Notes under the pieces: model-generated
Told to the model about the DNA's origin: nothing
Seen by the model: only the letters and a program-made list of their open reading frames with translations
The model's database searches: none
Shown: one piece after another, positions 25,913 to 33,687 of the stretch
How positions within the stretch are numbered: position 1 is the first letter of the stretch
How the letters are laid out: the number at the start of each line of letters is the position of its first letter
Source of the DNA: Syntrophobacteraceae bacterium
GTDB taxonomy: Bacteria > Desulfobacterota > Syntrophobacteria > Syntrophobacterales > Syntrophobacteraceae
DNA: 46,118 nucleotides
Assembly (NCBI GenBank): GCA_031292195.1
Contig: JARLHP010000150.1
Location: 1-46,118, forward strand
Direction: 5' to 3'
Position numbers and translations under genes: made by a program

Positions 25913-27148
25913 TTATTTACGCCTCTTGATCAGCTCCAGGAAAGAATCCATTCTGAGTTTTGTCTGAGACTCCGAGTAGCCGCTGGGGTCCGAATGGTCT
26001 GCTTCGATGATAAGGCTCGGTATTCCGAGTTCTTTCTGAAGCATGTCCCTCAATTCGTACTGCCCTATGGAGTACCGTCTGCAGCTTCGGTTGGATAGAA
26101 AAACGACACCGTCAGCCTTATGCTTTTTCACATCATTGACCAGAGTCTTGAACCGGGTGTCAATGCTCATATCCAGCCACACATTGGAGAGAATCTTCCT
26201 GGCATAACCCCGATAGGGATCCGTCATGTCAATGCGGCCTCCCCAGACATAGCGCAGATAGGTTTCCATGACAAAAACCGCTCCGAACTGCTCCACATAG
26301 GAAAAGAGTCCCAAATCGTACCAGATAGGGATATTATCGTATATCAACCGAATCTTCTCATCCGGAATCATCCCTGCCTTCATTTCCACTTTGGATTGCA
26401 ACTCGGCCCGCAATTTTTTATAAAAATCCACGGGAACCTGAGTTCCCAACAACGCAACCAGCGGAAATACATTGCCGCACATTTCCCTGGCCCCAACCGG
26501 GCAGGGAACGGAGGCCCTGAGATCCATGATGTCATCCCAGTAGCCTGCCGCCTCATCCGACAATGCCAAGGCCTTGATAAACTTCTGCTCATCAAATTTG
26601 GTGTGAGTAAAATCCTCAAGCCTACGAATCATCTCTTTTAACTGAACAACGATATAGTCGATTTGATCCTCTGTCGGGGCGTCGTCCACCAAGGGGGCAT
26701 CCAGGATCATGAGGGGACAGTGATACCAATCCTGCAGAACCTCCCACCATTTAACCTGGACCAGGCAAGGGATCCTGGTCGTCACCAGGATATCAGGCGG
26801 AAGGGGAAGGCCCCCGAAAGGCATTTCCGGTTTCTCTTTGTCTTTCCAAAGGAGATCCCCCAGGTTGATCTTCGAGTAAGAACAGAGATCTCTGGAAAAT
26901 CCCGCCGATTCGGCCATTTGACAGAATTCAAGGGCCATCTGCTTCGAGGCCAGGACAGCGGCGTAGTTTTCAGGATAAGCGGGCAGGATCCCGAAGGAAT
27001 AAAGAAGTTCTACCGGTCCGTTTCCGGAGGCCCAGGCCACCGGCTTCCCACTATTTTTTGCGGCATGAAGCTCAGCCCAGTAAGTCTGCAAAATGGGGCC
27101 TGCTTCGTAAGAGGTCTTTAAAGCACGCTTCTGCGATTTTTGACTCAT
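25913..27148 (-). CDS. 2-hydroxyacyl-CoA dehydratase subunit (HgdB/HgdA-like)
   Basis: A 411-residue subunit of the 2-hydroxyglutaryl-CoA/benzoyl-CoA reductase superfamily. ASGNGPVELLYSFGILPAYPENYAAVLASKQ near the start, CSYSKINLGDLL, VTTRIPCLVQVKWW, and a C-terminal DGVVFLSNRSCRRYSIGQYELRDML with LIIEADHSDPSGYSESQTKLRMDSFLELI fit the family. Cysteines in CSYSK, PCLVQ and RSCRR are likely Fe-S ligands. With the next gene it should form a heterodimeric dehydratase that takes a 2-hydroxyacyl-CoA to an enoyl-CoA, fired by the activator. The acyl group is unknown. Confidence 0.88.
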   Translation of the reverse strand: MSQKSQKRALKTSYEAGPILQTYWAELHAAKNSGKPVAWASGNGPVELLYSFGILPAYPENYAAVLASKQMALEFCQMAESAGFSRDLCSYSKINLGDLLWKDKEKPEMPFGGLPLPPDILVTTRIPCLVQVKWWEVLQDWYHCPLMILDAPLVDDAPTEDQIDYIVVQLKEMIRRLEDFTHTKFDEQKFIKALALSDEAAGYWDDIMDLRASVPCPVGAREMCGNVFPLVALLGTQVPVDFYKKLRAELQSKVEMKAGMIPDEKIRLIYDNIPIWYDLGLFSYVEQFGAVFVMETYLRYVWGGRIDMTDPYRGYARKILSNVWLDMSIDTRFKTLVNDVKKHKADGVVFLSNRSCRRYSIGQYELRDMLQKELGIPSLIIEADHSDPSGYSESQTKLRMDSFLELIKRRK

Positions 27149-27152
27149 TTGC

Positions 27153-28283
27153 CTACTTCCTTTTCAATATATCCATGAAGGTCTGGATGCGAGTTCGCAG
27201 CTGTTCCTGGCCACTTAGTCCCAATTCCGCATCAATTACAAGCACTGGAATATTCATTTTTTCCAATTTTTCGTGAAGCAGGGGCTGATCATAGAGATGA
27301 GCATCGCAATATTTTTCCATGACAAAAATGACGCCCTGGATATCTCCCTGACGCACGGAATCGAAAATGAACTCATGGCGATCAGTATTGGGGTGTTTGC
27401 AGGCACAGGGCAATTTATAGAAGTATCGATCACTGATAGCATTGATTGGATCGTTATCTCCTTCTATTGCGTTATCCCAGTAATAACGTGTTCCTGTACA
27501 TAGATCATCCGATACTACATCTCCGCCATATTCGTCTATCATGTCATAGAAGTCAATATCGGTTACCAAACTTCCGGAAATATGAAGTCTTACTTTTGAT
27601 GATTGTTCTGGCGGTTGCTTAGTGCTCAGACGAGATTTAGCATCCGAGATAAAATCGGTTAGAAGGCTGGAGTGAAGCTCTTTGGGAGTAATAAAACTCG
27701 ACAGTACCGCTTCATAGGCCTGTTTGCATGGCACAAGCCCGGTCTCTTTTCTGCGCAAGTTGTAAAGTTCTTTCAGGAGCGAGCGATTTTGGTTGTAGAC
27801 ACGGATTGAATTCGAAAGAGCATCAGGTGATATTTCGTTTCCGATGTATCCCTCCACGGCTCTTTTGAACCGAATAACCTCATCCTGGAAACGGGTATGA
27901 CCTATATCACCCCTGATAAGGCATGGTATATCTAGAAGGTGAAGGAACTTGCCACCCAGGTTCTTTTGCCACAAATCGTAAAGGAGTCTCATTGCATCAC
28001 AGGTATAAGGAATTATCAGACCATCTAAATAGTCGAGCTCTCCTTTTAATCCCAAGTCTAAACTTGATCTAATTACTTTACATACATAAGTTTGAAGATG
28101 GGCGTCGGCATGTGTGACCGGGGCTGGTGAACCAAAGATACGGATGGACAGTATGCCCGCCGCATGAAGAATTTCGTCAGGCACATAGTTGCAAAAATGG
28201 CCCATTACTTTTCCACCCTTGCTTTTCCAATCCGCTGCCAGCTCTTTCTGTCTAATTAACAAATCCTTGAAGTTATTAGCCAT
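27153..28283 (-). CDS. 2-hydroxyacyl-CoA dehydratase second subunit
   Basis: A 376-residue partner subunit of the same superfamily. GHFCNYVPDEILHAAGILSIRIFG, DGLIIPYTCDAMRLLYDLW, LDIPCLIRGD, RLHISGSLVTDIDFYDMIDEYGGDVVSDDLCTG and IQGVIFVMEKYCDAHLYDQPLL-HEKLEKMNIPVLVIDAE match the HgdA/BcrC-like pattern. Cysteines in FCNY, YTCD and DDLCTG are candidate cluster ligands. It precedes the other subunit by four bases. The gene is visibly AT-richer than its neighbours, hinting at acquisition from a different source. Confidence 0.88.
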   Translation of the reverse strand: MANNFKDLLIRQKELAADWKSKGGKVMGHFCNYVPDEILHAAGILSIRIFGSPAPVTHADAHLQTYVCKVIRSSLDLGLKGELDYLDGLIIPYTCDAMRLLYDLWQKNLGGKFLHLLDIPCLIRGDIGHTRFQDEVIRFKRAVEGYIGNEISPDALSNSIRVYNQNRSLLKELYNLRRKETGLVPCKQAYEAVLSSFITPKELHSSLLTDFISDAKSRLSTKQPPEQSSKVRLHISGSLVTDIDFYDMIDEYGGDVVSDDLCTGTRYYWDNAIEGDNDPINAISDRYFYKLPCACKHPNTDRHEFIFDSVRQGDIQGVIFVMEKYCDAHLYDQPLLHEKLEKMNIPVLVIDAELGLSGQEQLRTRIQTFMDILKRK

Positions 28284-28363
28284 TGTTCAATCCTCGAAAA
28301 TTACCTTCGCAAAAGTAATGCTCCATGGAATCATGGTTTTCGACAACTACGCAACTTGGAAAA

Positions 28364-29131
28364 CTATATGGTCAAACACCCACCATCGACAGCAACGACT
28401 GTTCCTGTCAGGTAGGTTGCCGCCGGGGATGACAAAAACAACACCGCGCCAACGATCTCGTCCGGTTTTGCAAACCGTTTCATGGGTATCTGGTTGACGA
28501 GTGCGGTGTGGACTCTTTCCGAGGCCATCAGTCCTTTGGTCATGTCGGTCTCCATGTAATGTGGCGCGACGGCGTTGACACGAATATTGTATCTGGCCCA
28601 TTCCAAAGCAAGGCTTTTTGTGAGCAGAATGACCCCCGCCTTCGAAGCGCAGTACGCCGGCGCACGTGGAACACCCTTAATTCCCCCAGTGGAGGCAATG
28701 TTGACAATGCTGCCGCCTCCTCTTTTGATCATCTCCTTGCCGATATATTTTGAACAGAGGAATGTTCCCCTCAAATTCACCGTCATTATTTTGTCCCACT
28801 CTTCCACCGGTAGATCTTCTGTGGCAGTGTGGCCCAATTGGGTAATTCCGGCATTGTTGACGAGAATGTCCACTTTGTCATTGGTGGAAAATACGTTTTC
28901 CACCATTCGTGCAACGCTGGTTTCGTCCGAAACGTCCAGGTGAACTGTTGTGCAGCGGGAACCAATACTTTCGATCTGCCTCACCGTTTCATCAGGCGGC
29001 GACACGCCGGCAAGAATCAAAGTACACCCGCTTTCAGCCAAACCTAATGCGATCGCCTGTCCCAACCCGCGCGAGCAACCCGTAACGAGTGCCACCTTTC
29101 CATCCAGACTGAACAGTTTCGCGGAATTCAT
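28364..29131 (-). CDS. SDR-family oxidoreductase
   Basis: A 255-residue short-chain dehydrogenase/reductase. The Rossmann motif is VTGCSRGLGQAIALGLA at about 16-32, the NNAG motif is at VDILVNNAGITQLG, and the catalytic set is the serine in VNIASTGGIKG with YCASKAG (Tyr-x-x-x-Lys). The tail VNAVAPHYMETDMTKG and TGTVVAVDGG is typical of 3-oxoacyl-ACP-reductase-like members. As the first gene of the dehydratase operon it could reduce the 2-oxo acid or act on the product, but the family is broad. It is followed by an 80-base gap. Confidence 0.88.
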   Translation of the reverse strand: MNSAKLFSLDGKVALVTGCSRGLGQAIALGLAESGCTLILAGVSPPDETVRQIESIGSRCTTVHLDVSDETSVARMVENVFSTNDKVDILVNNAGITQLGHTATEDLPVEEWDKIMTVNLRGTFLCSKYIGKEMIKRGGGSIVNIASTGGIKGVPRAPAYCASKAGVILLTKSLALEWARYNIRVNAVAPHYMETDMTKGLMASERVHTALVNQIPMKRFAKPDEIVGAVLFLSSPAATYLTGTVVAVDGGCLTI

Positions 29132-29670
29132 CGGTTCCCTCTCGATCCCCTATTGGAAAAAATCGCCCCCTCAAACTCCAGGCCGTTATTCTATTGGGAT
29201 AGACCACCTTTGCCCACCCCGAAATTCCCAGGACTCCGGCGATTGAGAAACTGAACCGACTTAGGGCCGCCGGGGTAAGGAGGGCGGCGCCTGGAGACCT
29301 GTGAAACAGAAGCTACATTCCCGCTATAATGTAGCTTATGCCAAATTGCAGTGTCAACATGTTTTTGGATGTTCGGGTTTTGGGGGCCGCCGCGGTCTGG
29401 GCGATAGTGTTGTGGAAATTGCATTCACTTACCTTTTTTCCGTTTCTGGTTGCCGTTTCAGGTTTCCGTTTCTGGTTACCGCTTCTATTTGCCGCTTTGC
29501 AGCTATTTCCAGCATATCCTAGAGTTCACGTGCCGGGCAAGCGGCGGCAAATAAGAGCGAAATGGGGCTACAGGGATTTGATCGAAGGCTGGTTACCCGC
29601 GATGAGCGGTCGGGTGTTTTGGCCTTAGCGGGGGTCGTGAACGTAGAAGGGAAAAATAGGAAATTCCAAG
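29132..29670. other. Intergenic region between SDR and portal genes
   Basis: Open frames here are hydrophobic or low-complexity (for example 29338-29628) and lack family features. The stretch 29430-29490 contains degenerate copies of TTTCTGGTTnCCG, and a strong palindrome lies at 29310-29337. This region marks the junction between the metabolic operon and the phage module. Confidence 0.4.
29310..29337. repeat. 10-bp perfect inverted repeat
   Basis: AAGCTACATT (29310-29319) and AATGTAGCTT (29328-29337) flank an 8-base spacer CCCGCTAT. It could be an operator, an element end, or a small hairpin; no T-run follows, so a terminator is not favoured. Confidence 0.4.
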
Positions 29671-31398
29671 ATGGGACATTCGACGGAAAACATATTGGCA
29701 AACAGCGGTGGTCCGAAGGTGAGGCAGTTACGGGAGTATGTCGATCGCAGACTGGTCTCGCTCAGGGCGGATCGATGGAGTTGGTGGCAGCACTGGAGGC
29801 AGCTCAGCGATTTCATACTGCCGAGGCGGGGCAGATACTTGGCCTATCCAAACCAGGCGACGCGAGGCGATCCGTTGGGGTCGCGGATAATCAACGAGAC
29901 GCCAATCCTGGCGCACAGGACGCTTGCCGCGGGATTAATGGCCGGCTTGACAAGTCCCGCCAGGCCGTGGTTTCGGCTGTCCATCCGTGATTTCGACTCA
30001 AGCGACAACACGCCGGTTAAACTATGGCTCGATGAGGTCGGCAGACGGCTACAGGTTGTGCTGTCTCAAAGTAACGCCTACAACGCCCTTCATGTCATCT
30101 ACGAGGAGCTGGGGTGTTTCGGCACTGGCTGCATGCTGATCGAGGAGGATTTCGAAGATGTTATCCGGTGTCACACCCTTACCGCCGGAGAGTACTATAT
30201 TGCGAGTTCCTATAGGGATGAGATCGATACTCTCTACCGGGAGTACGTGCTCACCACGGGGCAGATAGTGGAGAGGTTCGGGATCGAGAATTGCAGCCCT
30301 CAAATAAAGTCTTTGTGGATGTCCGGGCAGCTCGATAAAGAGGTACGAATTGCCCAGGCGATAGAGCCCAACGACGAACGGGCCCCTCAGAGCCCCGGGC
30401 TTAAAGGCAGGAAATTCCGGTCGGTCATCTGGGAATGGGGGCAGAATCCGGACTTGGTGCTGGACCTTCGGGGATACTACGAGTTGCCTTTCGTGGCGCC
30501 AAGGTGGTCTGTGATCATGAATGACGCCTACGGGCGCGGACCGGGAATGGAGGCACTGGCAAGCAGCAGGATGCTGCAGCAGCTTGAAAAGCGCACGGCG
30601 CAGGCGATTGACAAGGTACTAAATCCGCCTATGGTTGCCGACGTTTCGATGAAAAACGAGCCGGCATCTCTTCTGCCCGGTGGCGTGACCTATGTGGCCA
30701 ACATGGCCCAAAGCGGCTTCAAGCCGGCCTACCAGGTTCCTCCGGACATTCGCGGGGCGCAACAGAAAATCAACGAGTGCGAGCAACGGATTAACAGGGC
30801 CTTTTTCGCCGATCTCTTCCTCATGATCTCTCAGCTTGATACGGTTCGAACCGCAACGGAGATCGTCGAAAGAAAGCAGGAAAAGATGCTGATGCTGGGG
30901 CCGTTTTTGGAAAGGTCCCAGTTCGAACTGATTAACCCGATGATCGAGCGAGTCTTTGCCATGATGCACCGTGCGAGGCTGATTCCGCCTGCCCCGCGTG
31001 AGATAGTCGGGTCCCATTTCGATATCGAGTGCATCTCAACCCTGGCTGATGCTCAGAAGAGTACGGCCACGACAGGAATCGAGCGGCTAATGGCCTTTAC
31101 GGGAAACCTGGCCGCTGCCTTCGCCGGACAGCCGAACAACCCGCTAGACAATATCAACGCCGACGAAGTGGTCAGGGAATATGCCAATCTCCTGGGGGTT
31201 ACACAAAGGTTGGTTGTGGCCCAGCAGCAAAGGGATGCGACGAGGAGAGCGAGACTGCAGCAGGTCAGGCAGGCGCAGGTCGCACAGATGGCGATGGCTG
31301 CTGCGCAGGGGGCGAAGACGCTTAGCCAGGCCGAGGTGGGTGGTGGCCAGAACGCGCTTCAAATGATGCTGGGTAATGCGGAGGTGGCGCCCCAATGA
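29671..31398 (+). CDS. Phage portal / head-to-tail connector protein
   Basis: A 575-residue podovirus-type portal (head-tail connecting protein family). WSWWQHWRQLSDFILPRRGRY near the start, RIINETPILAHRTLAAGLMAGLTSPARPWFRL, LHVIYEELGCFGTGCMLIEED and the middle NDAYGRGPGMEAL are characteristic. The C-terminal ~130 residues are Gln/Ala-rich, as in many portals. The ATG at 29671 has AGGAAA upstream. The portal sits at the capsid vertex and is docked by terminase. It is directly followed by a Bbp19-like gene with a 4-base overlap, so the phage module is intact at this point. Confidence 0.9.
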   Translation: MGHSTENILANSGGPKVRQLREYVDRRLVSLRADRWSWWQHWRQLSDFILPRRGRYLAYPNQATRGDPLGSRIINETPILAHRTLAAGLMAGLTSPARPWFRLSIRDFDSSDNTPVKLWLDEVGRRLQVVLSQSNAYNALHVIYEELGCFGTGCMLIEEDFEDVIRCHTLTAGEYYIASSYRDEIDTLYREYVLTTGQIVERFGIENCSPQIKSLWMSGQLDKEVRIAQAIEPNDERAPQSPGLKGRKFRSVIWEWGQNPDLVLDLRGYYELPFVAPRWSVIMNDAYGRGPGMEALASSRMLQQLEKRTAQAIDKVLNPPMVADVSMKNEPASLLPGGVTYVANMAQSGFKPAYQVPPDIRGAQQKINECEQRINRAFFADLFLMISQLDTVRTATEIVERKQEKMLMLGPFLERSQFELINPMIERVFAMMHRARLIPPAPREIVGSHFDIECISTLADAQKSTATTGIERLMAFTGNLAAAFAGQPNNPLDNINADEVVREYANLLGVTQRLVVAQQQRDATRRARLQQVRQAQVAQMAMAAAQGAKTLSQAEVGGGQNALQMMLGNAEVAPQ

Positions 31399-31733
31399 GC
31401 ATGAAGCAGGAGCCCTATATGGCCGGCGACCCCGAGCAGGTCAAAGGTCGCAAAGACAAGCAGAAGACCCGGGATCTGCAAAAAAAGGCGGCGTTGCGGG
31501 CCATCATGTCGGAGCCGGGTGGCAGAATGTGGATGTGGGACCTTCTCACTGCGTGCGGGGTCTACCACTCGTCGTTTTCGAGCGATGCCCTTTTTATGGC
31601 TTTCAATGAAGGCCGGCGGGATATAGGCAATCACCTGATAGCCGAGATAAACCGGCTGGACGGAGGACCTGAGCTTTATCGGCGGATGGCCTCCGAAATC
31701 GAGGGTCGGCGGGCGCCGGCGTCCGAGGGTTGA
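31395..31733 (+). CDS. Bbp19-like phage protein
   Basis: A 112-residue protein with the Bbp19-type pattern: RDLQKKAALRAIMSEPGGRMWMWDLLTACGVYH and FMAFNEGRRDIGNHLIAEINRL. The family is named from a Bordetella podovirus and adjoins portal genes in several phages. It overlaps the portal stop (ATGA). Its exact function is not established. Confidence 0.78.
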   Translation: MSMKQEPYMAGDPEQVKGRKDKQKTRDLQKKAALRAIMSEPGGRMWMWDLLTACGVYHSSFSSDALFMAFNEGRRDIGNHLIAEINRLDGGPELYRRMASEIEGRRAPASEG

Positions 31734-32273
31734 GGATTTGTTGTCTCCCGGCACTTTGAATGAAACCGCAATCAATTCCACCCGCTGTGTTAGAGAGGCG
31801 GGAACCTGGACGGCTCTATTTCCACTTGTAAATGGACGCCTGAGGGTCAATGTCACTTACGGCCGTATGAAAATTTCCCAAAAAGCGAGCACACGGGCTT
31901 ATGCTCGGTAATCGCAGTTTTGCCTGCTCTGTGGTCCTTTTGTATAATTATGGCTAAAGTCTCGATTAGTTCGTTGGCTGCATCACTCACCATACAACCC
32001 GGTTATACGGTTAACCCTTGGTTCGTTGCCTATTTCCGTCACTACAGTAATCGTCCTTATCGCCACGTTGCGTCACCAATCTTGGAGAAGTGCCCATTTT
32101 CTGGCGTATTATTAGCGTGCCACTCAAAGATGTCCAGCTTTCCGATGTACGAAACTTTATACCCTATGACGTAATTTTCCCCGTTGCTACTCAAGGGCCT
32201 ACGAGCGGGAAGCGGTGTAGCCTCCTACATGTAACATCCTAACGTTTTTCGATGCACTCATGCTGTATGGCGA
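31734..32273. other. Boundary between phage remnant and BREX island, no gene seen
   Basis: 540 bases between the Bbp19-like gene and the end of brxL. Open frames (for example 31920-32174) lack ribosome sites and family features. No phage capsid gene follows, so the module ends abruptly here. This is a plausible insertion or recombination boundary. Confidence 0.4.
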
Positions 32274-33686
32274 TCACATGACCATTACTTCGGCAACATT
32301 TGGAGAGAACTCAGGATCCATTATCGCCATCTGACTGCGGATATTAGACCGCAATGCAACCGCTGGCCTCAAACAGAATTCATAAAACTCCTCTGTGGTA
32401 ACTGAATGAACATCCGGAAATAGCAGCTTGAGATAACCGCAAGCAAGCCGCTGAATAGCTCGCGTATCTCTCAAATCACCGTCTGCAATCGTATGGTCTT
32501 TTACGAAAGCCATGTGGTCCTGGCGTGAGCGCAGGGAATACAGGACTTCGCCAAAATAGTCGGCGCGGAGAGCGAACGATTGACAGATCGAAGAGGATTC
32601 GATCCTGGGTAACTCCCAGCCCGGCAGTAGCCCATGGAACCTGTCAAGGAGTGCTGTCGCGCCTTGCCCTTTGAGCCATCCGGGTAATTCCTGAAAAAAA
32701 TTGACATGCTGAGGCAGACCATCTTTAATGGGAATATTGCCGAGAATTACAAAACCGGCATCGGCAGAACCATGAAAACCCATGACTCGAAATTCGCCGG
32801 ACTCAAGATACCCTTTAAGAGCTCCGACGATTTCTTCTTCGTCCTTAAGTCGGATCGTTTGAATCTCATCAAGAACAATGGTGTCATATCGTGAGATAAT
32901 GCCTGTTTGCTGCCGGTTCATATCGTAAAACAACTGAGCCCGGGTCACAACACCCCCGCTGATCAGCCAGGCGTGCCGAGACAGCTGACTGAAAATATAG
33001 GATTTTCCAGTCCCTTTCGGGGCGAGTTCCATGATGTTAATCCGTGGCTCGACAAGGGGGATCAAACGAGTCTGCAAAAGCATTTTTTGCCGGGGCGTAT
33101 ATTTCTCCTCCGCATACCCCATGCACCTTGTCAGAAGCACTTGCCATTCAGCTAGAGTGAACTCCTTGCGAATTGCTAAAAAATAGTCAAGATCAATGCT
33201 TGCAGCCTGCATGGGCTTGAAAGCCGTCATGACCACTTCAAAGTGATTCTCTTTTGCCTTCTGGGGCTTCCACATGAGGGTCGCGCTCCCCCATACGTTG
33301 CCATACAGCAGGAGAGGGTTCTCGTCCACGATGTTTTGGAGCACACGGCCGGTAATGTCAAGAGATGGTATCCTTAATTGTAGATGGCCCGTGGTCGGGT
33401 GGACTTTTACGCTGAAGGCGTCAAGAATTTTTAAACGATTCCCCTGGGTCAATTCATACATCAAGGATTCCTTCTGCTTCTTGTCCGGCAAATAACGAGC
33501 AATAAATTTCCTGATCCCATCGCCGTCAACCCCGCCTTCACTGGTGCGGTAGCGGCTAACCAACCAATCAAACACAAACGCCGGGATCACTCTGCCGGAA
33601 AGGCCGACACTTGCAGCAAGGCCCTTGTGAACACAGACATCGGGGAAAAATTCCTCGATTTTTCTATCTAGATTTTCTTTTTCCAT
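32274..33686 (-). CDS. brxL: BREX type 4 BrxL (short AAA+ form)
   Basis: A 470-residue AAA+ protein. Walker A is APKGTGKS (about 222-229), Walker B VLDEIQ (271-276), and the likely arginine-finger region LLDRFHGLLPGW (346-357). It looks like the short BrxL version (TIGR02688-like), ending at about the AAA+ lid, with no C-terminal Lon-type Ser/Lys protease domain visible. The start is taken at 33686, directly after the pglZ stop (TGAAATG); the longer frame overlaps pglZ. It is the last gene of the operon. In BREX, BrxL acts with the others in blocking phage DNA. Confidence 0.85.
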   Translation of the reverse strand: MEKENLDRKIEEFFPDVCVHKGLAASVGLSGRVIPAFVFDWLVSRYRTSEGGVDGDGIRKFIARYLPDKKQKESLMYELTQGNRLKILDAFSVKVHPTTGHLQLRIPSLDITGRVLQNIVDENPLLLYGNVWGSATLMWKPQKAKENHFEVVMTAFKPMQAASIDLDYFLAIRKEFTLAEWQVLLTRCMGYAEEKYTPRQKMLLQTRLIPLVEPRINIMELAPKGTGKSYIFSQLSRHAWLISGGVVTRAQLFYDMNRQQTGIISRYDTIVLDEIQTIRLKDEEEIVGALKGYLESGEFRVMGFHGSADAGFVILGNIPIKDGLPQHVNFFQELPGWLKGQGATALLDRFHGLLPGWELPRIESSSICQSFALRADYFGEVLYSLRSRQDHMAFVKDHTIADGDLRDTRAIQRLACGYLKLLFPDVHSVTTEEFYEFCLRPAVALRSNIRSQMAIMDPEFSPNVAEVMVM

Positions 33687-33687
33687 T

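Noticed and set aside
29338-29628. 96-residue hydrophobic plus-strand ORF
   Set aside because: It arises from a T-rich degenerate repeat region, with no ribosome site and no family features.
31920-32174. 84-residue plus-strand ORF in the gap before brxL
   Set aside because: No ribosome site, no similarity to any family I know, and unusual composition.
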